From Clostridia bacterium (GTDB lineage Bacteria > Bacillota > Clostridia > Christensenellales > UBA1242): a DNA stretch of 23,006 nucleotides. A program made the position numbers and the translations under genes. Of the stretch, positions 1-7,822 are shown one piece after another. Where the stretch lies: the NCBI GenBank assembly GCA_028694075.1, contig JAQUUD010000016.1, positions 1-23,006 on the forward strand. The letters are read 5' to 3'. The notes beneath the pieces were generated by a model that was given only the letters and a program-made list of their open reading frames with translations, was not told the origin of the DNA and did no database searches. How positions within the stretch are numbered: the stretch's first letter is position 1; each line of letters opens with the position of its first letter.

Positions 1-774
1 ATGGCGGAAGACTACTTGTTATCTTCTGGTTTAAATGTCTATGTCTATCGCTTTTCGAATGTTTTTGGTTGGGGATGCAGACCAAATTATAATAGCTTTG
101 TTTCAACTCTATTTGACGCCATTGCAAATAATCATGAATATTCAATTGATGACAAAAACAAGATTATGCATTTAGTTTATGTCGATGATATATGCGTTGA
201 ATTTATTAGAGTTATAAACGGATATAAAAAAATAGAATTTAATACAGTTATTGATTTTGAATCACAAGACATTTCTTTGGGAAATCTTGAAAAGTTTTTA
301 TTCTTAATTAAAAATAATCCCTATTGCCTTCCAATTTATCCAAGTTCCATATATTACAAACTTTATTACACTTTTATCAGTTATCTTCCTCAACTTATAA
401 AGCCATTAGTTACTCATTCTGATCAGAGAGGATCTTTTACTGAATTAATAAAAGATAAAAACAAAGGTCAAATGTCTGTGAACATTTGTAAACCAGGAAT
501 TACAAAAGGCAATCATTTTCATGAACATAAAGTTGAGCAATATTTGACGATTATTGGAACTTGTCGAATTGAGTTAAAGAATATGAAAACAAATGAATAT
601 AGAAAAATAATTGTTTCGGAAAATCATCCAACAATTGTTACTATTGCTGCAGGATGGGCACATAACATTACAAATATTGGCGATATTGATAGCGTTACTC
701 TTATGTGGTGTAATGAATTTTTTAATAAAGAAAATCCTGATACATATTATTTTGAGGTAAAGCAAAATGATTAA
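1..774 (+). CDS. capF: CapF/FnlB-type UDP-L-talose-type reductase (UDP-FucNAc synthesis), 5' truncated by window edge
   Basis: This is the C-terminal part of the bifunctional SDR-cupin enzyme called CapF, FnlB or WbjC, which catalyses the middle steps to UDP-N-acetyl-L-fucosamine. The frame is open from base 1. The family is about 370 residues and 257 are visible, so the first ATG is almost certainly internal and lies just after the usual YxxxK region. Visible residues 1-130 carry the SDR C-terminal half (YRFSNVFGWGCRPNYNS, then LVYVDDIC). Residues from about 140 form a cupin (DQRGSFTEL, then KPGITKGNHFHEHKVEQYL with the metal-site HxH, then AGWAHNITNIGD and the ending PDTYYFEV). It overlaps the CapG gene by 8 bp, so the two are probably translationally coupled. 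The preceding CapE/FnlA dehydratase should lie upstream of the window. The family call rests on remembered motifs, not a search. Confidence 0.9.
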   Translation: MAEDYLLSSGLNVYVYRFSNVFGWGCRPNYNSFVSTLFDAIANNHEYSIDDKNKIMHLVYVDDICVEFIRVINGYKKIEFNTVIDFESQDISLGNLEKFLFLIKNNPYCLPIYPSSIYYKLYYTFISYLPQLIKPLVTHSDQRGSFTELIKDKNKGQMSVNICKPGITKGNHFHEHKVEQYLTIIGTCRIELKNMKTNEYRKIIVSENHPTIVTIAAGWAHNITNIGDIDSVTLMWCNEFFNKENPDTYYFEVKQND

Positions 775-1876
775 GAAAATTAAAATTGTGACTATTATTG
801 GTACAAGGCCAGAAATTATTAGATTAAGTGAAGTGATTAAAGCTTTAGATAAAGATACTGATTTTGAACACATCCTTGTTCATACTGGACAAAATTATGA
901 CTACGAACTAAATCAAATCTTTTTTGATGAATTAGGTTTAAGAGCACCTAATTATTATTTAAATTGTGCTGGTAAAAATCTTGGTGAAACAATTGGCAAT
1001 GTAATTGCTAAATCATATGATTTGTTAAAAGAATTAAATCCCGATACTGTTCTTATTTTAGGTGACACTAATAGTGCGCTTTGCGCTATTTCTGCAAGAA
1101 GATTGCATGTTCCTATATTTCATATGGAAGCAGGAAATAGATGTGGAGATTGGAACGTTCCTGAAACAACAAATAGAAAAATAGTTGATCATATAGCAAA
1201 TTATAATCTTCCTTATACTCAACACGCTTATGATAACTTGATGAAAGAAGGAATTAATCCTCAACATACATTTATTACTGGCTCTCCGATGTTAGAGGTC
1301 CTAAACGCTCAAAATGATAAAATTGAACAATCTAAAGTTCTTGAAGATCTAGGATTAGAAAAAGGTAAATATATCGTTGTTTCTTCTCATAGAGAAGAGA
1401 ATATTGATATTGAAAAGAATTTTAAACAATTAATGCCCGCAATTAATGCTGTAGCAGAGAAGTATCAAGTTCCTGTGATTTTCTCTACTCACCCACGAAC
1501 TAAGAAGAGATTAGAAACTGAAGGTTTTATAATGAACCCTTTAATTAGAAATCTTAAGCCATTAGGCTTTTTAGAATATGTCAAATTACAAGAAAATGCC
1601 ATGTTTGTTCTTTCCGATAGTGGCACTCTTACTGAAGAATCTTGGATGAGACATTTCCCCGCTGTTCTAATTAGAACCAGCACTGAAAGACCAGAAGGCG
1701 TCGAAGCTGGTTCAATATTAGTATCTGGAATTGATAAGCAAGGTATCATGTTAGCAATTGATACTGAACTAATGAGATGGAAATTTGCGAAATGTCCAAA
1801 TGGATATAATGTTTATTCTTTTTCGACAAATTTTCTTACAATACTTAAATTTTTACTTTTAAGAAATGAGAAATAG
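767..1876 (+). CDS. capG: UDP-N-acetylglucosamine 2-epimerase family, CapG/FnlC type (last step to UDP-L-FucNAc)
   Basis: A cytoplasmic non-hydrolysing UDP-HexNAc 2-epimerase of 369 residues, close to the usual 370-380. The N-terminal motif is IGTRPEIIRLSEV, followed by HTGQNYDYELNQIFF, LGDTNSAL and HMEAGNRC. The segment VPETTNRKIVDHIANYNLPYT is typical of the CapG/FnlC/WbjD branch, not of WecB. The C-terminal half has SSHREENID, FSTHPRT, SDSGTLTEES and RTSTERPEGVEAGS. Family knowledge says this branch converts UDP-L-PneNAc to UDP-L-FucNAc, which fits its position immediately behind CapF. The ATG at 767 has a GAGG site at 754-757. The last 25 or so residues (hydrophobic, ending LLLRNEK) do not resemble the CapG tail I would expect, which may reflect divergence or a recombination joint before the next gene. 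Confidence 0.9.
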   Translation: MIKKIKIVTIIGTRPEIIRLSEVIKALDKDTDFEHILVHTGQNYDYELNQIFFDELGLRAPNYYLNCAGKNLGETIGNVIAKSYDLLKELNPDTVLILGDTNSALCAISARRLHVPIFHMEAGNRCGDWNVPETTNRKIVDHIANYNLPYTQHAYDNLMKEGINPQHTFITGSPMLEVLNAQNDKIEQSKVLEDLGLEKGKYIVVSSHREENIDIEKNFKQLMPAINAVAEKYQVPVIFSTHPRTKKRLETEGFIMNPLIRNLKPLGFLEYVKLQENAMFVLSDSGTLTEESWMRHFPAVLIRTSTERPEGVEAGSILVSGIDKQGIMLAIDTELMRWKFAKCPNGYNVYSFSTNFLTILKFLLLRNEK

Positions 1877-1907
1877 TATCATATCTATGGTATATTAATT
1901 TATTGTC

Positions 1908-3167
1908 ATGATTAAAAATGGTAAAAACAACTCTAGATTATTTTTAAAAGGTTTCTTAATGGGAACATGTCTTATTCTTGGAATAACAGTTCCAATTATT
2001 TCAACTTTAGATACATCTGATTATAAACTTGATAAATTATCATACCAAATAGTTGATTATAACGAACATTCTTACAATGATTTTGTTTCACCAATTATGA
2101 ATGTTTCAAGCAATATAAGTAATTACACATATTCATCTTTGTTTTCACAAATGTTAAATTATTCTTTTGTTGAAGGATATCGTCTTGTTTCGACAAATAA
2201 TGTTTTAATTAGCGATGAATTAAATTCAAAAAACTATGATGTTAGATTTGTAGGCGCTCCAACCTCTAGAGCTATCAATGAAGAGACAATAACTGCAAAA
2301 AATGGTGAAGAAACTACTGCATATGTTACTGATAGAAGTGATTACTATTGTTATTTTTATAGAGATAAGAGTAATACATATAATCAAAACACTTTTTTAT
2401 ATATATCTGATGTATTAGCCGATAATCTGCTTATTGATTATAATCTTAGTTCTTATGAAGAATTGATAGGCAAAACTTTTTCTTTTAATAGTGATAATTC
2501 TGAGCAAGAAGAAACATCGTTTAGTTTAGCAATTGATAATATCATATATAGTGATTATGGGAATGCCCCACGAATTAGAGAAATATATGGTGATAATTTT
2601 GGATTTACTAGTTTTATTGCCACATCAAATAAAAATGAATATCTTTTAAATCATTTTGAAATGGATTTAAAATTAAATCCATATGGAAATAAAACAACTT
2701 TTGAATTGGTAAATGATGTATGTCCGATTAGTGATTATACCATTTCTTTTTCTTTGTATGATTACAAACTTAATGAATATTATAATAATTCTAGCTTAGA
2801 CGAAACATATATTAATTCTTTTAGTAGTACGAGTAATTTATATTTATTTATAGCTTTTTTTTCTATTATTATTGTTGGTTTTGCATTTTTTTCATTGAGT
2901 TATTTTACTAAAATTTTTCCTTTTTCACCAAAATTAACTTTTATTTTTGATTTAATAGTTATTGGTGGATTTGTTATCTATGGAGTTGTTGCTAATTTTA
3001 TTTATATTTATTCGCTTCACACTCTCTTTGTTTTACTCGTATTGTTTGTTTTAATATTGTGCAATAGAAAGGAGGCTATTTGTGGTGCTAAAAAGTGTTT
3101 TAAACATAAAAACAAAAATTCAGATACTAAAACAGAAAATCAAGAATTTATTTCAATCGAAATCTAA
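1908..3167 (+). CDS. Membrane protein with MacB/FtsX-like layout, function unknown
   Basis: I do not recognise this 419-residue protein. It has one N-terminal hydrophobic segment (about residues 11-32, after basic residues), a large probably extracytoplasmic domain (about 35-305), then three hydrophobic segments (about 310-333, 345-370 and 370-388) and a basic hydrophilic tail. This is the TM-ectodomain-three-TM layout of MacB/FtsX permeases. A stretch near residues 164-205 (ISDVLADNLL, then SSYEELIGKTF, then a beta-rich run) resembles MacB periplasmic-domain wording. No ATPase partner is nearby. There is no clear ribosome binding site at ATG 1908; a second in-frame ATG at 1959 (residue 18) has AAAAGG seven bases upstream, so the start is unsettled. 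Its last 86 bases overlap the next gene. A role in export or modification of the polysaccharide is only an inference from context. Confidence 0.65.
   Translation: MIKNGKNNSRLFLKGFLMGTCLILGITVPIISTLDTSDYKLDKLSYQIVDYNEHSYNDFVSPIMNVSSNISNYTYSSLFSQMLNYSFVEGYRLVSTNNVLISDELNSKNYDVRFVGAPTSRAINEETITAKNGEETTAYVTDRSDYYCYFYRDKSNTYNQNTFLYISDVLADNLLIDYNLSSYEELIGKTFSFNSDNSEQEETSFSLAIDNIIYSDYGNAPRIREIYGDNFGFTSFIATSNKNEYLLNHFEMDLKLNPYGNKTTFELVNDVCPISDYTISFSLYDYKLNEYYNNSSLDETYINSFSSTSNLYLFIAFFSIIIVGFAFFSLSYFTKIFPFSPKLTFIFDLIVIGGFVIYGVVANFIYIYSLHTLFVLLVLFVLILCNRKEAICGAKKCFKHKNKNSDTKTENQEFISIEI
3068..3087 (+). promoter_or_regulatory. Ribosome binding site and GTG start of the polymerase gene, inside the preceding gene
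   Basis: A strong AAAGGAGG (3068-3075) lies six bases before GTG at 3082, which is followed by a second GTG codon at 3085. The site is embedded in the coding region of the upstream membrane protein. It decides the start of the polymerase gene and shows that the 86-bp overlap is probably genuine. Confidence 0.75.
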
Positions 3168-4425
3168 AATAAATATCTTGTTAGATTTGTTAGTATTAAC
3201 ATTCACTTTTTGTGTAATTTTAAGCATTCCACTTTGTTCTTTCGAAAACAATTATGTTTTTACTTGGATATTTACAATTATTTTATTGATATCGATGTTT
3301 CTATCTTTAATATTATTTTATGGTTTCTCTTTTACTATTTTATCGTTTGCCTTTATTTTCTTTTGTTTAACTTCAGCAATATCAACTTTTTTGAATTGGA
3401 CTGGTTCCTTTGTTTTTACTCCCATTCTTCTTATGCTAATTACCTTTTGTTGTTACACATATGCATTAAGCAATAAAAAAATTATTAAACCAATAATAAT
3501 TGTTTCATATTTTGGATTAGTTGTTTTTGTTTTTGTTTTCTTTTTCACATATTTTTCAGATTTAATTTCGCTTGATTTTACTAGATTAGGAACAATTTTT
3601 GGAAATCAAAATGATATTGCAATTATTCTTGGTCTTGGTCTTTCATTGTCTTTTTATTTTATTTTATTTAATAGAAATATTTTTGTTAAAATTTTTTCAG
3701 GTTTATTATTTTTGCTTTTTACTTTTTGCGGTTTATCGACTGGTTCAAAAATATTATTTCTTATCATGATTGTTCTTCCGTTTTTGGAAATTATAATGTT
3801 TTTTGGTAAAAAAAGATGGTATTTATCATTGATTCTTATTGCTGTTTCTTTGGCTGCTTTAATTATTTTAATTAATCTTCCCGTATTTGACACAATTAAA
3901 ACAAGACTTGAAGCTTTTATTAGTGCAATATTTTCAAATGGATCAGGATCATATGTTGATTATTCAACAATTGATAGAATGAATATGATTATTGATGGTT
4001 TTAATATGTTTTTAAGAAAACCATTGTTTGGATTTGGAATTCAAGGTTTTCACCTATTCTCTTCTTTTGGAGGAGCGTGGAGTCATAACACTTTTTCTGA
4101 AATACTTTCTTGTTATGGTATTCTTGGCTTTATACCATTTTTCGCTGGCTTTTTCGTTTCTTTTGTTTCATTTATAAAGCTAAGAAAAAACAATATTAAT
4201 TTCTTTTTCTTTTTTGCACAAGTTATCTTTTTTCTAATATGTTCAATTGTTGTTTCATTAGATAGTGTAAAATTGTTTGCTTATCAAATTGGATTTATAT
4301 ATGCCTTCTTTAGTGGAGATTTAAAAATGTTTACTTTTGATGTTAAAAAATTATTTTTACTTAAAAATAAAACAAGCAGTAAAAATGCTGATAATAAAAA
4401 TTATGATATATATTTTAATGAATAA
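3082..4425 (+). CDS. Wzy / O-antigen-ligase-like polysaccharide polymerase
   Basis: An integral membrane protein of 447 residues with about ten hydrophobic segments, very rich in Phe, Ile and Leu. The diagnostic part is the Wzy_C (O-antigen ligase superfamily) pattern: DRMNMIIDGFNMFLRKPLFGFGIQGFH, a short loop, then SHNTFSEILSCYGILGFIPFF. The first half has an arginine-containing segment, FTRLGTIFGNQNDIAIILGLGL, also usual for Wzy-type proteins. In Wzx/Wzy-dependent pathways this enzyme joins lipid-linked repeat units on the outer face of the membrane. It starts with GTG at 3082 behind a strong ribosome binding site and overlaps the preceding gene by 86 bp. Polymerases of this type are the most serotype-specific genes of such loci, so sequence searches may find only remote matches. 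A ligase function cannot be excluded, but in a locus with a priming transferase a polymerase is more likely. Confidence 0.8.
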   Translation: MVLKSVLNIKTKIQILKQKIKNLFQSKSKINILLDLLVLTFTFCVILSIPLCSFENNYVFTWIFTIILLISMFLSLILFYGFSFTILSFAFIFFCLTSAISTFLNWTGSFVFTPILLMLITFCCYTYALSNKKIIKPIIIVSYFGLVVFVFVFFFTYFSDLISLDFTRLGTIFGNQNDIAIILGLGLSLSFYFILFNRNIFVKIFSGLLFLLFTFCGLSTGSKILFLIMIVLPFLEIIMFFGKKRWYLSLILIAVSLAALIILINLPVFDTIKTRLEAFISAIFSNGSGSYVDYSTIDRMNMIIDGFNMFLRKPLFGFGIQGFHLFSSFGGAWSHNTFSEILSCYGILGFIPFFAGFFVSFVSFIKLRKNNINFFFFFAQVIFFLICSIVVSLDSVKLFAYQIGFIYAFFSGDLKMFTFDVKKLFLLKNKTSSKNADNKNYDIYFNE

Positions 4426-4446
4426 AAAGAAAGGAGATGCCAATTA

Positions 4447-5529
4447 ATGATTAATAAAAAGATAGATAAAATAACTATTTGTGCTGACTTTGGAATTGAT
4501 GAAATTGCATGTGATGGAGCATCAACGAAAGCTAGGAATATTTTAGAGGTCTTCATAAAAAAATTTGGATCAAATAATGTTAAAAAAAATCATTTCAGTT
4601 CTTGGAAAAAACATCCTTTTAAAAACTATAAATCTTTAAAAAAATCTTTTATAGATTCAAAATATATTGTTTTAATGCCCAGTCCTATGCGCCTTATTAT
4701 TGTTTCTCTTTTCGCGAAAAAATGGGTGAAAAAATATAATTGTAAAGTCTTATATTCTGTTGTTGGTGGATGGCTTCCTACTTATATAAAAAAATATTCA
4801 ATTGTTCGAACTGCATGTTCTTCATTTACCGCTATTTTTGTTGAAACACACGGAATGGAAAAAGCTTTAAAAGAGATGGGAATGATTAATATTTATTATT
4901 CTCCAGTATTTTCTCTTCGGCTTCCTCTTGATGAAAATGTTTTTCGAACAAAAGTTGATACAATGGAAAAAGCAATTTCTAAAAATGTTTTTCATTTCTG
5001 TACATTTTCACGAGTTGATTATAACAAAGGTATTCTTATTGCAATTGATTCTATTAAATGCATCTCTTCTATTTACCAAAATGCAACTATTGATTTAACT
5101 ATATATGGAAAAATTTCTCCAAGTTTTGAAAATGATTTTAAACTAGCGATTGAAGCAAATAAAAAAAATGTAAAATATGGTGGCATTATCCCGGATGACA
5201 AAGTTATATCTACGCTCAGCGATTATTTTATGCTTCTTTTTCCAACATTTTTCTTTGGAGAAGGATTTCCAGCAACCTTGCTCGAATCTTATATGGCTGG
5301 CTTACCTGCAATAGCATCTAATTGGAAATACAATTCCGAATTAATTGATAATGGCATTAATGGAATATTATTTGATCCAATTACTGTAGATGGTTTAAAT
5401 AATGCTATCGAAAATATTATTAATAACAAAGAAAAAATTATTTTATTTAAAAAAAATGTATATGTTTTTTCTAAGAAATTTACACCAGAATGTGCCTTAA
5501 ATGTTATTTTTAATTTTATTGATGATTAA
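4447..5529 (+). CDS. GT4-type glycosyltransferase (paralogue of the one at 8813)
   Basis: A 360-residue glycosyltransferase of the GT-B fold, family GT4. The C-terminal half carries the nucleotide-sugar-binding signature EGFPATLLE, an EX7E motif with Glu272 and Glu280, followed by SYMAGLPAIASNW. FCTFSRVDYNKGI near residues 180-192 is the usual start of the second Rossmann domain. It is a retaining enzyme by family rule and acts in the cytoplasm on the lipid-linked intermediate; donor and acceptor cannot be read from sequence. AAGGAG at 4431-4436 lies ten bases before ATG 4447. Shared phrases VVGGWLP, YSPVFSLR and SYMAGLP show it is a paralogue of the enzyme at 8813-9901, although about 3.3 kb and three genes separate them. 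Both lack a long N-terminal extension. Confidence 0.85.
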   Translation: MINKKIDKITICADFGIDEIACDGASTKARNILEVFIKKFGSNNVKKNHFSSWKKHPFKNYKSLKKSFIDSKYIVLMPSPMRLIIVSLFAKKWVKKYNCKVLYSVVGGWLPTYIKKYSIVRTACSSFTAIFVETHGMEKALKEMGMINIYYSPVFSLRLPLDENVFRTKVDTMEKAISKNVFHFCTFSRVDYNKGILIAIDSIKCISSIYQNATIDLTIYGKISPSFENDFKLAIEANKKNVKYGGIIPDDKVISTLSDYFMLLFPTFFFGEGFPATLLESYMAGLPAIASNWKYNSELIDNGINGILFDPITVDGLNNAIENIINNKEKIILFKKNVYVFSKKFTPECALNVIFNFIDD

Positions 5530-5546
5530 ACAATGGGGGAAGTTAT

Positions 5547-6755
5547 ATGAAAATAGCAATTGTTGGAGCTGGATATGTAGGATTAAGTAATGCTGTTATA
5601 CTTGCACAAAATAATGATGTTTTTCTTGTTGATATTGTTAAAGAAAAAATAAATTTAATAAATAAAAAAATTTCTCCTTTTTTTGATAATGATATTCAAC
5701 ATTATTTAAGTAATGTTTCTTTAAATCTTATCGCAACAGCCGACGCTAATTATGCATATGAAGAAGCTGAAATAGTGATTATTGCTGTCTCTACTAATTA
5801 TGATTCTAATAACAATTGTTTTGATATTTCAAATGTTGAAACGATTATTAAAAATGCCTTATCTGTTAATCCTAAAATAAATATTTTTATTAAGTCTACA
5901 GTTCCAGTTGGCTTTACAGAAAGAATGAGAAAAAAATTTAATTATGAATTTATATTTTTTTCTCCTGAATTTTTAAGAGAAGGAAAAGCTTTATATGATA
6001 ATTTATATCCATCAAGAATCGTTGTTGGTGTTCCTGAAAAAAAATCAAAATATTTAAAAAAAGCACAAATATTTATTAATTTATTAAAGAAAGGTGCGAA
6101 AAAGAAGAAAATAAAAACATTTTTTACTGGTCTCTCGGAAGCAGAATCTATTAAATTATTTTCTAATACTTATTTAGCTTTACGTGTAGCTTTTTTTAAT
6201 GAATTGGATACATATGCTCAAACTAAAAAACTATGCTCTAGTGAAATTATTTCAGCTGTTTGTGCCGATCCACGAATTGGAAATTTTTATAATAATCCAT
6301 CTTTTGGATATGGTGGTTATTGTCTTCCAAAAGATACAAAACAATTGATGAATAATTTCAAAGATGTTCCTGAAAATTTAATTTCTTCTATTGTTAAATC
6401 AAATAAAACAAGAGCAGATTTTATTTCAAAAAACATTTTTGATCGGATTGAAAATATTAAATCTAATGAATCTCGGATTGTTGTTGGCGTTTATCGATTA
6501 ACAATGAAAAATGATTCTGATGATTTTAGAGAATCTTCTATTCAAAATATCATTAAATCAATGTCGTCTTTTGATTGTGATATTGTCATTTATGAACCAT
6601 TATTTAAAGAAACAACTTTTTTAGGTCATATGGTTACACATGATTTAATGAAATTTAAAAAAATATCACACATAATTATAGCTAATCGTATTGATTTTTC
6701 TTTAGAAGATGTCAAAGAGAAAATATATACAAGAGATGTTTTTAAAAGAGATTAA
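5547..6755 (+). CDS. ugd: UDP-glucose 6-dehydrogenase
   Basis: A 402-residue member of the UDP-glucose/GDP-mannose dehydrogenase family, close in wording to the roughly 390-residue E. coli Ugd branch. It starts with a Rossmann motif (VGAGYVGLSNAVILAQN), then ISPFFDNDIQHYL, KSTVPVGFTERM and FFSPEFLREGKALYDNLYPSRIVVG. The catalytic cysteine is Cys259 in FGYGGYCLPKDTKQL. It oxidises UDP-glucose twice with NAD to UDP-glucuronate, a building block of the capsule or a precursor of UDP-galacturonate or UDP-xylose. ATG 5547 has GGGGGA (5535-5540) upstream. It is the last gene before the terminator/promoter junction near 6790-6845. A second dehydrogenase of a different branch lies at 11853, so the locus probably makes two different uronic acids. 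Confidence 0.93.
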   Translation: MKIAIVGAGYVGLSNAVILAQNNDVFLVDIVKEKINLINKKISPFFDNDIQHYLSNVSLNLIATADANYAYEEAEIVIIAVSTNYDSNNNCFDISNVETIIKNALSVNPKINIFIKSTVPVGFTERMRKKFNYEFIFFSPEFLREGKALYDNLYPSRIVVGVPEKKSKYLKKAQIFINLLKKGAKKKKIKTFFTGLSEAESIKLFSNTYLALRVAFFNELDTYAQTKKLCSSEIISAVCADPRIGNFYNNPSFGYGGYCLPKDTKQLMNNFKDVPENLISSIVKSNKTRADFISKNIFDRIENIKSNESRIVVGVYRLTMKNDSDDFRESSIQNIIKSMSSFDCDIVIYEPLFKETTFLGHMVTHDLMKFKKISHIIIANRIDFSLEDVKEKIYTRDVFKRD

Positions 6756-6790
6756 TTTTACTTTTTTTATTCTTTATATATACACATATT

Positions 6791-6812
6791 AGAGGTTATT
6801 CCTCTTTTATTT
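6791..6812 (+). terminator. Weak possible Rho-independent terminator after ugd
   Basis: AGAGG (6791-6795), loop TTATT, CCTCT (6801-6805), followed by a T-rich run. The stem is only five base pairs, so folding energy is modest. It sits between ugd and a plausible promoter, which supports a transcription unit boundary here. Confidence 0.4.
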
Positions 6813-6844
6813 GTTCGATAACTAATGTATGTTATAATAACATA
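6811..6844 (+). promoter_or_regulatory. Promoter with overlapping palindrome before the heptose cassette
   Basis: A consensus -10 TATAAT (6833-6838) is preceded, with a 16-bp spacer, by the partial -35 TTGTTC (6811-6816). The -10 lies inside a perfect inverted repeat, TATGTTAT (6828-6835), one central A, ATAACATA (6837-6844), which ends eleven bases before ATG 6856. An operator role is an inference. Confidence 0.55.
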
Positions 6845-6855
6845 AGGTGAAAATT

Positions 6856-7818
6856 ATGAATAATCTTGTAATTGGCGGAGCTGGTTTTATTGGAAGTAAT
6901 TTGTGTGATGCATTAATTGATCGTGGAGATTTTGTGGTAGTTTTAGATAATCTTCTTCGTGGCAAAATCGATAATATAAAACATTTAAAAAATAATTCAA
7001 ATTTTATTTTTGTTGAAGGTGATGCTAATAATGAATCTTTATTATTAAATCTTATTTCTAAATACAAGATAAATTATATATATCATTTAGCTGCTAATTC
7101 AGATATTCAAACTAGTGCAAATAATCCAGACATTGAATTTGAATGTACCGCAAAAACAACATGGACTATTTTGTCAGCTATGAGGAAAAGTAATGTAAAA
7201 AAATTGTTTTTTTCTTCAACATCTGCCTTATATGGTAATCATAAAGAAAAACTTTCAGAAGAAACAACATCTCTTCATCCTATTTCATATTATGGTGCTG
7301 CTAAAATGGCATCAGAAGCATTTATTAATGCATTTTCATTTATGAATAATTTTGATGTTCTTGTTTTTAGATTTCCAAATGTTATTGGGCCTAGACTTAC
7401 TCATGGTGTTATTTTTGATTTCATAAATAAACTTTTGGTAAATCCTAATGAGCTGACTGTGTTGGGTAATGGACACCAAGAAAAACAATATATATATGTT
7501 TCTGATTTGATTTCTGCTGTTGTTAATTTTTCTACAAAAAATAAAGGACTAAATATATATAACGTTGGAGTTGATTCATCTTCAAATGTTAGTTTTATTG
7601 CTGAGCAAGTTGTTAAATTAATGGGGTTAAATCAATGCAAGATTTTATATGGTGATACTGATTATGGTTGGAAGGGTGACATTCCAAAATTTCAATTTGA
7701 TATTTCAAAAATTCAAAATGCTGGTTGGCATGGTCATTATTCTTCAAATGAAGCTGTTATTATGACTATTAATCAATATTTAGAATCTATTGATTTTAAA
7801 TCAAAGAAAGGAAATTAA
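6856..7818 (+). CDS. NAD-dependent sugar epimerase/dehydratase (SDR) of the heptose cassette
   Basis: An extended SDR enzyme of about 320 residues. Cofactor motif GGAGFIG is at residues 7-13, DNL follows at 31-33, and HLAA is at 78-81. Catalytic residues are SSTSALYG (about 120-127) and Tyr146 with Lys150 in YYGAAK. The later phrase FRFPNVIGPRLTHGVIFDF is like the UDP-glucose 4-epimerase group. I chose ATG 6856 over the upstream in-frame GTG 6847, because AAGGTG at 6844-6849 is correctly placed for the ATG and overlaps the GTG. It is the first gene of the heptose cassette and ends only four bases before HddA. The substrate could therefore be a nucleotide-heptose (C4 or other epimerisation) or an unrelated UDP-hexose; sequence alone does not decide. 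Confidence 0.85.
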   Translation: MNNLVIGGAGFIGSNLCDALIDRGDFVVVLDNLLRGKIDNIKHLKNNSNFIFVEGDANNESLLLNLISKYKINYIYHLAANSDIQTSANNPDIEFECTAKTTWTILSAMRKSNVKKLFFSSTSALYGNHKEKLSEETTSLHPISYYGAAKMASEAFINAFSFMNNFDVLVFRFPNVIGPRLTHGVIFDFINKLLVNPNELTVLGNGHQEKQYIYVSDLISAVVNFSTKNKGLNIYNVGVDSSSNVSFIAEQVVKLMGLNQCKILYGDTDYGWKGDIPKFQFDISKIQNAGWHGHYSSNEAVIMTINQYLESIDFKSKKGN

Positions 7819-7822
7819 TAGC

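Noticed and set aside
3210..3476. An 88-codon plus-strand frame within the polymerase gene
   Set aside because: It is a frame shadow of a Phe- and Ile-rich membrane protein, without ribosome binding site or recognisable content.
7790..7822. Longer HddA frame beginning at TTG 7790
   Set aside because: It adds eleven residues foreign to the family and overlaps the upstream gene, while ATG 7823 has AAAGGA ten bases upstream and yields the typical HddA N-terminus.
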